Source of the DNA: Romanomermis culicivorax
Taxonomy: Eukaryota; Nematoda; Enoplea; Mermithida; Mermithidae
NCBI GenBank assembly: GCA_963922205.1
Contig: CAWUHX010000254.1
Coordinates: forward strand, 248,001-312,000
Direction of reading: 5' to 3'
Length of the DNA stretch: 64,000 bases
The notes below the pieces were generated by a model. It did no database searches. It saw nothing but the letters and a program-made list of their open reading frames with translations, and was not told where the DNA came from. Positions 33,191 to 45,315 of this stretch are shown here, in pieces. Position 1 is the stretch's first letter. The number at the start of each line of letters is the position of its first letter. The position numbers were made by a program, and so were the translations under genes.

Positions 33191-34276
33191 GTCGATCTGT
33201 TGTGCAGACAGTTATCAAAAATGGTTTCATATGCAGAAAATATCATAGCGCACCTTATCAATTACCCAAGATGCCTCCATATCCAAAATAATGAGTCACT
33301 AAATCGAGACCTTTTAAGTTCACTGGTTTGGATTATCTCGGTTTATTCTGTGTCAAAAATATGGAGAAGATCAAAATATGGATTTGCCTCTTCACTTGTC
33401 TAAGTACGCGAGCAGTACATCTTGAATATATTATTGATCTTTCAACTCAGACTTTCCTGATTTGTATGAGACATTTCAAATCTAGACGAGGGAAACCAGA
33501 AAAAATAATATCTGACAATGCATCACAATTCAAGTTAGCTCATCAAGTGCTAGATCAAATTTGGGAATTCATCCAAAATGATGTAAATATCATCACATAT
33601 TGTTCAAGCCTAGGAATTAAATGGCAGTTCATCGTGGAATATTCTCCATGGCAAGGAGGTTTTCACGAGAGACTGGTAGGAATCGTGAAGTAGGCTATAA
33701 AGAAGAGCATCGATAAACAGATCTTATCATTCGATGGTTTTTTGACCCTTTTGGTCGAAGTGGAGGCTGTTGTCAACAGCAGACCCCTTATTTATCCTGA
33801 GAATGACGTCGATGTTCCTCTTATCTTGAGGCCACTAGATTTCATCAATCCTCTTGCTGAAATAGGCATACCATCTTTTGATCATAACCTCAATTTTGAT
33901 CCTGATAAGGAAGAAAATGAGGAAATATCTTTGATCCGTCATGATTACAGTACTACTCAAAAACTGATATTATATTGAAAAACAGTCAGAATACCTTGAA
34001 TCATTTTTGGAAATTGGGGCATGATAACTATCTTCTCAATTTGAGAGAAAGATCACCAATGTTTCACTGATCACCAAGGACGCGTAGTGTCACTGAACCC
34101 AAAGAGAATGAGATTGTTTTGATCAAAGACGAAAATCTACCGAGAGGCTTCTGGAAGTTGGGTCGATTGATTAAGATCAATCAATCCACATCTGATAATC
34201 AAATAAGATCTGCTCAAGTAGAGTTAGCTAACAAAATAATCCTAAATAGATCTATCAATCTATTGTATCCCTTAGA
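33191..34276 (+). pseudogene. Element B integrase with C-terminal BEL/Pao domain
   Basis: The core region shows the first-Asp block near 33325 (G-L-D-Y), then C-L-S-T-R-A-V-H-L-E near 33400, S-D-N-A-S-Q-F near 33515 and a degenerate catalytic glutamate block near 33660 (F-H-E-R-L-V). N-S-R-P-L and R-P-x-D-F blocks near 33775-33835, and L-P-R-G-F-W-K-L-G-R (34140) of the C-terminal domain, complete the typical order. It is broken by stops near 33693 and 33978. Confidence 0.88.
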
Positions 34277-37200
34277 AATAAGGTTATCTAATGAATCAAA
34301 TGAAACAACTGTGACAGAAGTTCATACTATACAATGTGAGAAGCGTATCAAGTTATCAATCCCATCCATGCTTTTAATAATATTATTGATCCTCCTTAGT
34401 TTTCCTAGCTATGCTTTTCAACACATCATTCAAAATCATGAATGTCCAAATTATAACTTAAAGAATGTCATCTATTCACAGAAATGTTTAAAATCAGGAT
34501 TAGTGATTCAGAAGTCGGAGAGCGAAAATCTATGTTATTCAAAATGCCCGAATGGTCATTTATCAGTATCTGGCAAATGTGTTCACAAATTTTCCTGTCC
34601 TTCCTGGGCAGATGATTGTTTATTCTATAGTGGTCTATTACCTGCTGTCATTGGAGATAAGGAATCCATTCTGATTTCTGCTTATCCAAACATCTGTTCA
34701 TTCAAATCAAAACCAGGTTGTGAACCTAAAGCAATACATACAACAGTTCATCAGATTAAACTTTTCGATAATTCAACCCATTTTGTGAATCATCTACAGC
34801 TTGCATCTGTTTCAACATCAAGAGATAATTTTATTTGTGTTGGGGAGGGCCTGACAATTGGTTCTCCAGAATATTGTGAAATCTATCATTGTAGTAAGGT
34901 CGGTAAAAAATTTTGCTTTTTTGATCAACATGACAGAGTGAAATTTGTAAATGAAGAAGATGAAATACCAATCAAAAGTTGGGGAACAGTTTTTATTGCT
35001 ATCTATCCACATAAATCTAAAAAATTAGAAGAAGGTTTTTCTCATTAATGTATCAATTGTTCAATGAGTTGTATTCAAGGTGGCCTAAAGCTCACACTGG
35101 ATCCAAGAATTGGCTCCATTGATATATGTTCAAAACCATTCTGTTATCAGGTACATCATCCAAAATTGAAGCAATTATCCAATTTCCTAAAGAATCAATC
35201 ATAAAACCTCACGAGTTTGATATCAAAATATGGAAAGAAGGCTTCATTGTGAAACAGCTTAGCATCCACTGCCCAGCATCAGTATTCTGTGAAATGATCG
35301 ACTGTTATTTCTGCTTTGAAATCATACATAATCCACAATGTGCACCTAAATTTGCACTATTTTTGAGTATGGTCTTCATCTATTTTGGTTTAGCAATATG
35401 CTATATGATCATAAAAATCGCAAAATCAATATTCAAAATTTGTAATATATGTCTCAAAATTTTTCATAGGCTTTTTAAATTACCATACATTATTTTCATT
35501 GCCCTAAAATGAAACATCTGGAAATTAAAATCAGAAGCAACGTATCATAGTACAGAAACAACTTTATCAGGAAGATTCAAATTTCAACCTAGCTGTCATA
35601 AATATTCCCTGGTCATAATTATTTTCACAATCATGCTGCCAGTAGCAGATCTGTGTGCAGAAGTAACACCAATCACAGTATCCACTTCTTCATGCGCTAA
35701 CTCGAAAAATGGTCTATCGATTGTAGATTATCAGAAATGTTGAGATTATCATTTTACCTCAAGCACAAGACACGTGTATCACAATTCTTGGTGAGAATCA
35801 GGAACCACTTGGAACAATCATTCTACAAGTTAGAGAAATATTATTAGAATGTGAAGTAAAGAATGAATATTATACGAGATCATTTTCCATGCACGAACAA
35901 TCTTCCAAGTGATGCTATCTACGTGGATCATGTTTTGGAGAAAAATGTGTATCAGTAACAACCGATAGCATAATTGAGGAATTGGATGGCGAAGCTAATC
36001 AGCATCCTGGATTTAGTTATTGTGCTGAATCTTGTGGATGTGCTGCATGTGGTTGTATCACCTGCAGTTCAGCATGTCTACTCTATCGAACATATGCAAA
36101 ACCAACATCAGATAAGATATTCAAGGTTTTCTCTTGCCCAATCTGGAGCCTTAAAGTATCAATGAGAGTTGATATAGTTTTCCAAAATTCATCTTATTGG
36201 CACGGGTTCGACTTGAAACCAGAGCTTATCAAAAACTGGAAGAACCTAAAACTCAATATACCTTCATTGGTAAGCCCTCCACTTCCTATTCTAGGGAGTC
36301 AGTTTTTAACAGACAGTCAAAAAACTATCATGATCAAAGCATCAGCATTAGGTCAACCTACGTCAGGAACAATTGGACAATTTCAGTGTGCATCCAGAAA
36401 TACGGCAATTATGTTTGACTGCTACTTGCCACATGATATTTGTAATTGTCAGATGCAAGAATCAAGAGCATCATGTAGTTGCCCTGAGCAGATAATTGAA
36501 CCACATTTTGAGAAAGAGGAGTATCTAATACCAATGATCATAGAAGGTATATCTATCACTGGATCAGGAACTCATATCGAAGCAAAGTATAACAGTTTAG
36601 CTGCAATTGAGTTACAACTATCTATGGAAGGATTTCATCTTCAATCAACAACAAGCAAAAATGAGTGTATCATTAAGTTCATAGAACTAGCAGGATGTAA
36701 CAATTGCTTATCTGGGGCTAAACTCATTTATTCTTGTCTTACTGATTTTGATCAAGCAGTAGCCCATGTCACATGTGGGACTTCGTTTTTTCAACTATAT
36801 GCACTCCTAAAGAATCTACTTATACATCTGTCCTGAACTTTATTCACGCTTTAATCAATCAAACATGCAAAGTCAGTTGTCCAGCTAAAACTACTGAATT
36901 TTTTATAAGGAAAAATAAGGAAATTTCATGTTTGTGTCAAAAGAAAGGATCAATAATATCAGTAATGTTATCACTTTTATCAAAGAAACAAGAACAGATG
37001 ACATTGATATAAAATTTTCTTTATCTTCAGTGATTTTTTCTAATGATCTTCTAACACTGTCTTGTGCTGTGATATTTGTCATCTTTATTTTTCCCTTCAT
37101 CATTTGTTGTATTCCACGTTTATTGCTGTTTTTCAAATCAGATCAATGCAAAAATTGCGCCATAAGCAATTCTAATCCATTTCAGATGTCATCCAGATCT

Positions 37201-37278
37201 CAAAGCCATTCAATAGGATCCACTCAAACTGACAAATCCCAGGAAGATCAAGATCAAGATTGGAAGCGAAAACGATAG
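34277..37278 (+). pseudogene. env: Element B envelope gene, phlebovirus-glycoprotein-like
   Basis: Four overlapping or adjacent fragments (about 34277-35048, 35126-35512, 35982-36836, 36773-37278) are rich in paired cysteines. Near 34368 a hydrophobic segment looks like a signal peptide or membrane anchor. Around 35340-35500 there is another membrane segment. The fragment at 35982 carries a C-G-C-x2-C-G-C-x2-C-x3-C pattern followed by L-x-Y-R, and further C-x-C motifs, as in the G2/Gc class II fusion glycoprotein family of phleboviruses. Near 37030-37130 lies a last membrane segment, then a charged tail. Envelope genes of this origin are known in BEL/Pao elements of nematodes. This copy is broken by frameshifts and stops and cannot make a full protein. 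Confidence 0.75.
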
Positions 37279-37380
37279 CATGGGAATCAAATATCGACCC
37301 CTTTGAATTTCATCAACTATCAATGTTCGAAAAGATCTTTCCATTATCCAATGGAATTTTGTATCGGATGATATCCATCA

Positions 37381-37776
37381 GAAATCCCCATTGATCTCAG
37401 CATCAAAATACTCAAATCGAATCCAAAAACAAATATCTATGGAGCCATTAGATCAGACACTGATCAGTTTGGTAAATTATCTGTCATTGTTTTCCAATGT
37501 AATGAGAATACAGTCGATTTTTCGCTTGACCAGCATCAAATTACGATGGAATTATTGGAATTTTTTGAATCAAACAGCCCCTTCATCAGCGATCACAAAG
37601 ATATGTTATCATCCTTGCATCCTTCTTTAGCTGGTAAAATTTGCATCGATGTCTACAACCTTCTACAGCCTCTGACCAACTTCCAAACATCTTTTTTGCC
37701 CAGCCAATTACTCAAAATTTTGAATTTATTGCTATCAATTGTTTTCAAGCTAGAAATCAATCGATCGAATGTCTAG
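37381..37776 (+). pseudogene. Element B unidentified ORF after env
   Basis: An open stretch of about 130 codons in one frame, ending at 37776, between env and the 3' LTR. It is Leu/Ile/Asn-rich with no cysteine clusters or membrane segment. I do not recognise it. It might be an accessory gene or the remnant of one; it has no obvious ATG at its upstream end. Confidence 0.4.
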
Positions 37777-38330
37777 ATAATGGAAACAAAAATCTTATCA
37801 CCCGAGCAACTAATGCCAGCTTGGCTTTCGATTTTTATGCTTTTTTGGTCGACCATTAGCAAGAAATGGAATTTCACCTATCCATCAATTTTCAAAATTA
37901 CGTCTGATTTTAACAATAATTCTGAAATTTAACCAGAGGATAATCAAGGAAGCATCATCCTCAACTCATCGATCAATCATCCTCCACTATCAAGCATTCC
38001 TAATCAATCAAATCCATCTACAAAAGTATCCAAATTGATGCTCAAATTACCCACAACATCTACAGCCGTACCATCCATCGACGACAAATTTGGAAAATTT
38101 ATTGGTCGAATGGTCGCCGATTTTGTCTAAAATTTTAGCAGTCATTCCACAATCAATATTGCAAGAAACTACTCTCCTTTCCTCAGTCACTGGAAATCCG
38201 TGATGAATCAAGAATTCAGATTATCACCTGATCGTATGAATCAACTGTATTGGCATTTAGAAAGAGCATTGACTAAAGCAATGTAGGAAAATCAAAAACA
38301 TGCCCGAATTCGATCACATCGCTGGCAGTT
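37777..38330 (+). other. Element B region before 3' LTR
   Basis: About 550 bp with only short broken frames. A purine-rich run directly before the LTR is not obvious. Confidence 0.4.
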
Positions 38331-38718
38331 TCGCGGAATTCATGATTTTTGTTATTCTTTGCATGTGTATTTGTTTATTCTATCATATATAACTTTTCTA
38401 ATCATAAGTTTAAAAGATACCCTAATCATTTTTGGTAACATTTCTTCACGAGTGGGCTTTAAGGTTAATTTCTTGGTATGATAATCCCTATACATTCAGG
38501 AAAAATCTTATCTAAGAAAAAGAATACATTATCCTTGTATGTAACCTTTATGCACTTTCGTATAAAAGTGTGAGTTTTCCGTGTAAAGGGTGTAAATGTT
38601 CTTTTTTTTTGTTATTGCTTACCACGGATTTATAGCAGCGATTATTCGTTTCATTGGCGAAAATCAAATTTCGTCTTTTTTTATCAAACTGGGCGTTTTC
38701 GGGTCAATCATAGCCACA
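38331..38718 (+). repeat. Element B 3' LTR
   Basis: Colinear with 28564-28968, with a deletion of about 20 bp and many substitutions. It is followed by the right CCCCATA duplication at 38719-38725 and then by unit 2 sequence. Confidence 0.8.
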
Positions 38719-39753
38719 CCCCATACCCCTTTCATTCCTGGACTTTCGCATGGTACAATATGTAAATTTGTCAAATTTTTCTCATGCGGACGAATGAAAC
38801 ATATTCCTAAATTTTGCACACACATGGGGTCTTCCATTACTATGCACGATCAGTCAGTCTGAGTGGGGTTAAACTGGGATTTTCTCAAGTAGGTAGATAG
38901 TAAGATATATTAACTGGTCTTCTTTGAGAATACCCATGCATAGAAAGCTTAAACGACGCAAATCTATTAGTAGCAACTTGGCTCCTGTCAAAAAATTGCA
39001 AATCGAGTAGCTTCTGTGTTAAATAGACTGGTAGAAACTCAAACATGGATTCAAAAAATCAGGCAGTGAATGCTCATCTGCCTCAAATCCATGGGTAGTA
39101 GATGAGCACCCTCTAGACCTGGTAGGGGTAATACCCTCAAGGAGATGTGGCCTTCAGCGCCCATCTCCATGGATTAACCCTATGCAGAATATGTTGGTGC
39201 TCCAGGCCAGAAAGTGCTCCAGGCCCCAAGCGTATATCAGCTCCAGTAGGTTTCAAGTTTACTTTTTACACAGGTTACCTTTCTCTGATCGAACCTAAAA
39301 GGAGCGCTATGATCGAAATATCAAATACGAATGATGAACCTGATTCAAAAAGACTAAAAACTGCAGCTAGCTAAATTAACTCGTCCATTAGTTCGAAGCT
39401 TTCTGAATGTGGGAATCGACAACAGCCACTAAGTGCACATAAGTGTCAATCAACTGAATGAGCTAGTGAGTTGCATATAATTACGGAATTGGAATACACT
39501 AAACCAGCAGCATTTTAATGCTTTGCATTATAGGCGAAAAAATCCGATTTTAAGAGCATATTTAACATTTTAGAAAGCTATCAGTCATGGGTGGTTCAAA
39601 ATTCAAATCTAGTGCTGGAGAATTTTTCAAATTGTTAAAATTCTAAAAAAATGAGGAGAACTTCATCTGTGAATAATACCTACGACAACAAAAAAAAAAT
39701 TATTTTTGACAAGCAGAGCTGATGGCTAAACAGTGGGAGTTTTGTTATGCAAT

Positions 39754-39793
39754 ATATTTACTCTAATATTAATATTAATATTAGAGTAAATAT
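39754..39793. repeat. Perfect 40-nt palindrome
   Basis: The first 20 bases are the exact reverse complement of the last 20, centred on TAATATTA. The corresponding place in unit 1 (about 19925-19945) has no palindrome, so it arose in this copy. Confidence 0.9.
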
Positions 39794-40313
39794 TGGAAAT
39801 ATTAAAAGAATAGGGTCCAGCACATTAAATGATACTTGTAAATTAAACATATACCAAAGACAGGATGATGTCAGCCATGTTTCTAACCAAAAAAATATTC
39901 ACCTCCTTGTAAGTTTCAAAGTGTAATATCTTTGCACGTTCCATTTGCCGGGGATGGACATAAACCATCTTCAGGTTATAAAAATTAGCCTGAAAGTCGA
40001 CGTGAATCACTCCAATGCTGATTTGCAAGGACAACGTGCATAAAAGGGACCGTTTGTTCATATTTTTGATCATTGTTTTATTTTTTATCCTGAGGTTAAT
40101 AAATCAATTGTGAACATATAAAATGTCGTGTATATTATTCATGTAGTTATGTAAAGTTTTCAGTGGAAAATTTGGCTTAATTTCAGTGAAAATTAATGTA
40201 GACTCAATAGTTTTGCCAATTTCAATTTCGTAAATCAGGCTCTTTTGTAATTTTGGTGATCTAAATACATTTACATATGAATTTAAGCGTAAATAGACAA
40301 TAGACAATAATCG

Positions 40314-43300
40314 TCAGCCCCGGCATCGTCCGTTGGAACGCAACAGGCCGCGCTTTTCAAGATCCCTGTCATATTCGTTCGTCCGTTTGTCAAATTGATA
40401 ATCTCACGCCATCTTCCAAATCGTTTGTTCGCAAGTACGCTTCTACAAGAGCCTTTCAAATCCCCATCAAAATCGGAGCCGTCAAAGCACACGCGCTCAT
40501 CGATACCGGTGCCCAATGCTCCGTCCTCTCATCAGGATTGGTCCAACGCGCTTTCGACAAGCAATCGCTTCAACTCCCGATTTGTGGAAAAATTAAAGTA
40601 GCCGACGGCGCCGTAGTCAACGCTCACGGCCTGGTAGTTGTCACGATGGAATCCGCGTTCGGAGAGCACATGATCAAATGCGTAATCCTTGACGACGACG
40701 GAAACGATCAATTCATCATTGGAACCGACTTCCTCGCGCATCCCGATATCCACGCCATTTTAAATTTCAAAGACAATTATATCGAAATTCAAGACGTTAA
40801 ACTGCCGCTCAAGGTAATCGCCTCGATCCGTCCGCAAACGGAACTGTTTCTCAACGCCGCTAACGATAACGTTTTAGAGGAAATACCAGAGGACGAACGG
40901 GTAAGTTGTTATGATGATAAATCTGATATTTTTAGCCAACCCGAAGAAATCGAAGTTGAACAACCGGTACGGCAGGCTCAACCTAGTCCACACCAACCGC
41001 CCCCTCGGCGGCTGGAGGTTACTGAGCTCGCTGAACCGATTTTTCTCGTCGCCCAAGTTTCCGTTTCAATTTCGCCGCACTGCCAGCAATGGGTCAAAAG
41101 TAGCGTTTTTCCCACAACATCGGCAACAGTGCCCAACGTAATTGTACAACCACTCGCCACGGATAACGTTGCCGCAGAGCTTCCGGTCGAAACCGCAGTG
41201 GTCAACATCACCAACGGCCATTGTCCGCTCCTTTTCATCAACAATACGCCGAACAGTATCAAACTCCGACCAAATCAACTCATTGCGATGGCAAAGCACA
41301 CGCTGGAGTATTCCGAAACCCACGCCGATTGTCAGATAGCAACCGCCGCCGCCGACCGCGACTTAACCGACCACGAGCCGGCCGCATTGGACAAGTCATT
41401 CCCCGGCAACACCGCACAACAAAAGCTGGAATACGCCCTGAACAAAATGACGGAAAAGACGTACGTTTCTACCGCGCAAAAAGCAAAAGCCCTCCGGATG
41501 CTCCGACAGCACCGCGATGTTTTCAGCCTCCCCGGCGATAAACCAACCATCACTAGCGAGTTGACCGTCAGCATCGATACCGGCACCGCAAAACCAGTTT
41601 CCCGCCATTATTACCGCGCCGCGATGGAGCAAAGACCGATTGTCCGCCGTCATATTCAAGAAATGCTTGACAATGATTTTATCGAACCATCCCGCTCACC
41701 TTGGGCCGCACCGCTATTTTTGGTAAAGAAAAAGGACGGCTCGTGGAGACCCGTTGTTGACTACCGCGGAATCAACGATGTCACGCCGAGCGACAAATTC
41801 CCCATCCCGCGCATTGACGACTACTTGGACGCAATGGGACACGCAAAATTCTTCACCACGCTCGACCTCAAAGCCGGGTACTGGCAGGTACCCCTCGACG
41901 TCGACTCTCGTGATAAAACAACCTTCATTTGCCAAGAAGGTTTGTTTCGATTCAAAGTTTTGCCCTTCGGCTTGAAGAACGCGCCCGCCGAATTCCAACG
42001 TCTAATGGAAAGAATTCTCCGCCCGTACATTTGGAAGATTTGCCTCGTGTATATCGACGATATTATTATCTTCTCGAACTCGTTTGAAGAGCATTTGGAA
42101 CACCTTCAAATCGTTTTTGACGCCCTCCGCGCTGCCAACCTTACGCTTCGACCAGACAAATGCGAATTCCTGCCGCCGCAAGTCAAATTCTTGGGACATC
42201 TTCTTAGCGCCCGCGGAATCGCCGCCGATCCCGAGAAAGTCAAAGCGATCGCCGAATACGAATTCCCAAAGACTAAAAAAGGTATGCAGAGTTTTTTAGG
42301 TCTGGTTCAATGGTGCAAGCGATTCATCCCGAATTTGGCGACCTTGTCCAGTCCCTTGTACGGACTTCTACGCAAAGACGCCCAATATTTCGCCACGGAC
42401 GAACACCACGCCGCATTCAAAGGCATCAAAACAGCCCTTACGTCTTCGCCCTTTCTCCGGTATCCCGTCTACGATGGCAAAGCTCAATTCGTTATTCAAA
42501 CCGACGCTAGTACGACCGCCATCGGAGCAATTTTGTATCAGGAAAACGAAAACGATCAATGGGTTATCGCCTACAATAGTCGTGTACTCACCGATGCCGA
42601 AACCCGCTACAGTACAACTGAGCGTGAATGCCTCGCCATTGTATACGGTTTCCGGATGTACCGCCACTATGTGTACGGCCAGAAAGTTATTGTCCGAACC
42701 GATCACAAGCCGCTCGAATGGCTCAAAGACGAGAAACACCGCAATTCACGACTCCAGCGCTTTGCGATCAGCCTACAAGATTACGATTACAAAGTGGAAT
42801 ATGTTAAAGGTAAGGATAACGCTTGCGCCGATTTTCTGTCTAGGAAAGATGATCGCGACAAATGCCCGATCCAGAACGCTGAAAATTTGACCGCAAAGAT
42901 CTTCCGTGAAAATTTTCACCCTGCTGGTGCAACTACGGAAGCCGACCTAACGGTACCGGAAATACGCCCAGCAGTGGCTTCACCACCCACGGAGGTCGAC
43001 GCCGAAATCAACGCCATCACCCGTGCAATGACGAGAAAGACCATCAGTTCACCCACACTCTCTAATTCAATGCCTAAAAATGCCGACCACGAACCGCCTC
43101 CGGCCGAAGTCATTATGATCGCCGCTCACGAAGAAGTTTTAGAAGCTCAAGCCGCAGATCCCGCCATAACGAAAATCATCACCTCTCTCAAAACGGACAA
43201 CGCCGCCAAACACCCGCCGATTTTCTTCCTCGAAGATCAACTTTTATACCGTCAACTTAAAGATGTCAAGCAATTAGTCGTACCCGCCTCCATGGTCGAC

Positions 43301-44393
43301 CAAACTCTTCACCAATTCCACGGCGCAAAAATTTTGAATCACCAAGGAACTAATCGTACGCTAGCAGCCATTAAAGCTCACTTTTGGTGGCCCCGCATGG
43401 AAGAGGACGTTCGGGATTGGATCAAAACCTGTAAAATCTGTCAACTAACAACGCCGCGCACGCCACCGCCTCCGCCATTGTTGCCAATTCAACCCAAACA
43501 CCCATTCGAAATCGTGGCAACCGACATCGTCAACATTTCGCCAGTAGGTGAGAAGCGTCCCTACGTTATTGTTTTTCAGGACTATTTTACAAAGTTCGTG
43601 TCCGCGCATCCGATACCAGATCAAAAAGCCTCAACAATAGTGGAATGTTTTATCAACAACGTCGTCCTCACGCACGGTAGCCCACTTGTACTCCTTTCCG
43701 ATCAAGGTGGATGCTTTATGTCGAAACTCATGCAAGACATCTGTGAACTTCTCAAAATTCGAAAAGTCAAAACAACGGCATACCACCCCCAGTGCAACGG
43801 AATGGTCGAACGTTTCAATCAAACATTGATCGCCCAACTCAAAAAGTATACCGCCGACGATCCAGACAACTGGGAGCGTTACCTGCCTTACGCCATGTTC
43901 GCTTACAATGCCACGCCGCATACAGCCACACGACATTCGCCGTTCAGTTTATTACGAGGATATGAACCGCGCATCACCTTCGACTACGACTGCGCCTGCC
44001 GCCTCACCTTGCTGTTGAATTACGACGCTTATCAACATATTCTAACGCAAGCCCAACTCAAGATGCACGAAAAGATCAAAACTAACCTCGATGCCGCAGC
44101 CGCCGCCAGCAAAGAATATTTTGACCGCAAAGCTCGCCGTCAACGACTTAGTTCTTTTGACCAACACACGCAAAGCCAACAAGATTCAACCCGACTTCAT
44201 CGGGCCTTTCCTCATCACGGACGCCTCCCGCGCAACCGAAAACGTTGTTACCATTGACGCACTCGACGCGCCCGGCCGCCCGCAGACCGTCTCCATAACA
44301 CGTCTAAAACCGTTTGTCCCACGACCGGCAAAGAATGCATTTGACAACGAAGAAGGTGGACCACGCACGCCCCACACTTCTCGCCGGCAATAG
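40314..44393 (+). pseudogene. pol: Element C pol: protease, RT, RNase H, integrase (frameshifted at the end)
   Basis: The frame is open from the breakpoint: protease with LIDTGAQCS (about 40499), RT with YIDD (about 42050), RNase H (TDAS about 42505, TERE about 42618, TDHK), and integrase with HHCC region (about 43310-43440), then D (about 43520), D (about 43700) and E (about 43808). A frameshift near 44131 moves the last part, which holds the GPF-type module, into another frame that ends at 44393. The frame that stays open ends at 44257 with unrelated residues. Apart from this indel and the lost gag, the catalytic motifs are intact. It is closely related to element A and D pol. Confidence 0.93.
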
Positions 44394-45204
44394 TTCGCTT
44401 TGAAATTTTTCTTTTGTGATACGGCGCTCATCACCCCGCGTTGTAAATAATCTTTACGTTTGTTTAATTTAGATCATGGCGACCTCGATAACGAGCAAGG
44501 ATGCACGGCAGTTTCAACACGTTTCCACTCAATCCGTCATTTTGCCTTCAGCCGACTTTACAATGTCAATTTACATCCTGCCCCGGTTCCCACACTTTCG
44601 CAATAGGAGGGGGTTTCTTCTTTAATGTTAGGTTCTGTTTGGCGCGAGGCCATTCGGTTTACTTCCGCCCGACCCTGGCCGCTATCACTCTCATAAGACT
44701 AATTGGGAAAGGTTGATTTTACTCTCCATTAACATAGTGGTGTTTGTGTTGCTTTTCGTAATGATAGTGTTTGCATTTTCCTACTTTACACTTTCTTCAC
44801 CTTTCAGCGGCTGATTCTTTTACTATTTCATTTCCATCTTTCGCTTCCATCAGCAATAGTCGCATTTTCAAGCCGCTCCCAAAAAATTTTATTTTTTCAA
44901 AATGACGACGCCGTCGACCGCATCATCCTCCACGGCCAACGACCCTCCGCCGTATCGCGAATCGATAAACGTAAACGAACGTTACGTCCGCTGGGCCGAA
45001 CAGCAGCCCGACCAGAACGATTTAAGTTTCGCCTGCGACGGTATTTTCTCATTTTATGCTTTTGCTGCTTATACTTGCATGCTTTTGCTTGGGACCCCAT
45101 GAGTTTCTCCCCCTCTGTAGTCTTGGGTCAGAGTTCCATGGTCAGCCGCCGCGATCCCGTCATCGTCAAGTTGTGGCCTCCTCAGTCCACAACCGGCCGC
45201 TGCC
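44394..45204 (+). other. Element C spacer with possible leader exon
   Basis: Separates pol from the accessory ORF. An ATG at 44902 opens a Ser/Thr/Pro-rich frame to a GTATTT donor-like site at 45041, and a CTCTGTAG acceptor-like site ends at 45120. The accessory frame is open from exactly 45121. However, removing these 80 bases does not put the two parts in the same frame, so the exact splice is unresolved. Confidence 0.35.
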
Positions 45205-45315
45205 TTGATTTCCGCATACCACAACTCTCGTTATCTCGCTATCGTAGCCCGATCCAGTTGTCCAAGTGCACCCATCAAGGTGACATCGCCGCCCAAGCCA
45301 ACGCCGCCTCAAAGC

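Larger units (their letters stand above)
28564..38718 (+). mobile_element. Element B: decayed BEL/Pao retrotransposon with phlebovirus-type env
   Basis: A 10.2-kb element between two similar terminal repeats (405 and 388 bp). Remains of BEL/Pao gag, aspartic protease, reverse transcriptase, RNase H, integrase with the C-terminal domain of this superfamily, and an envelope gene follow in that order. The LTRs differ at roughly one site in seven, so this is the oldest complete element here. Stops and frameshifts break every gene. It interrupts unit 2 upstream of ILP-b exon 1. Confidence 0.92.
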
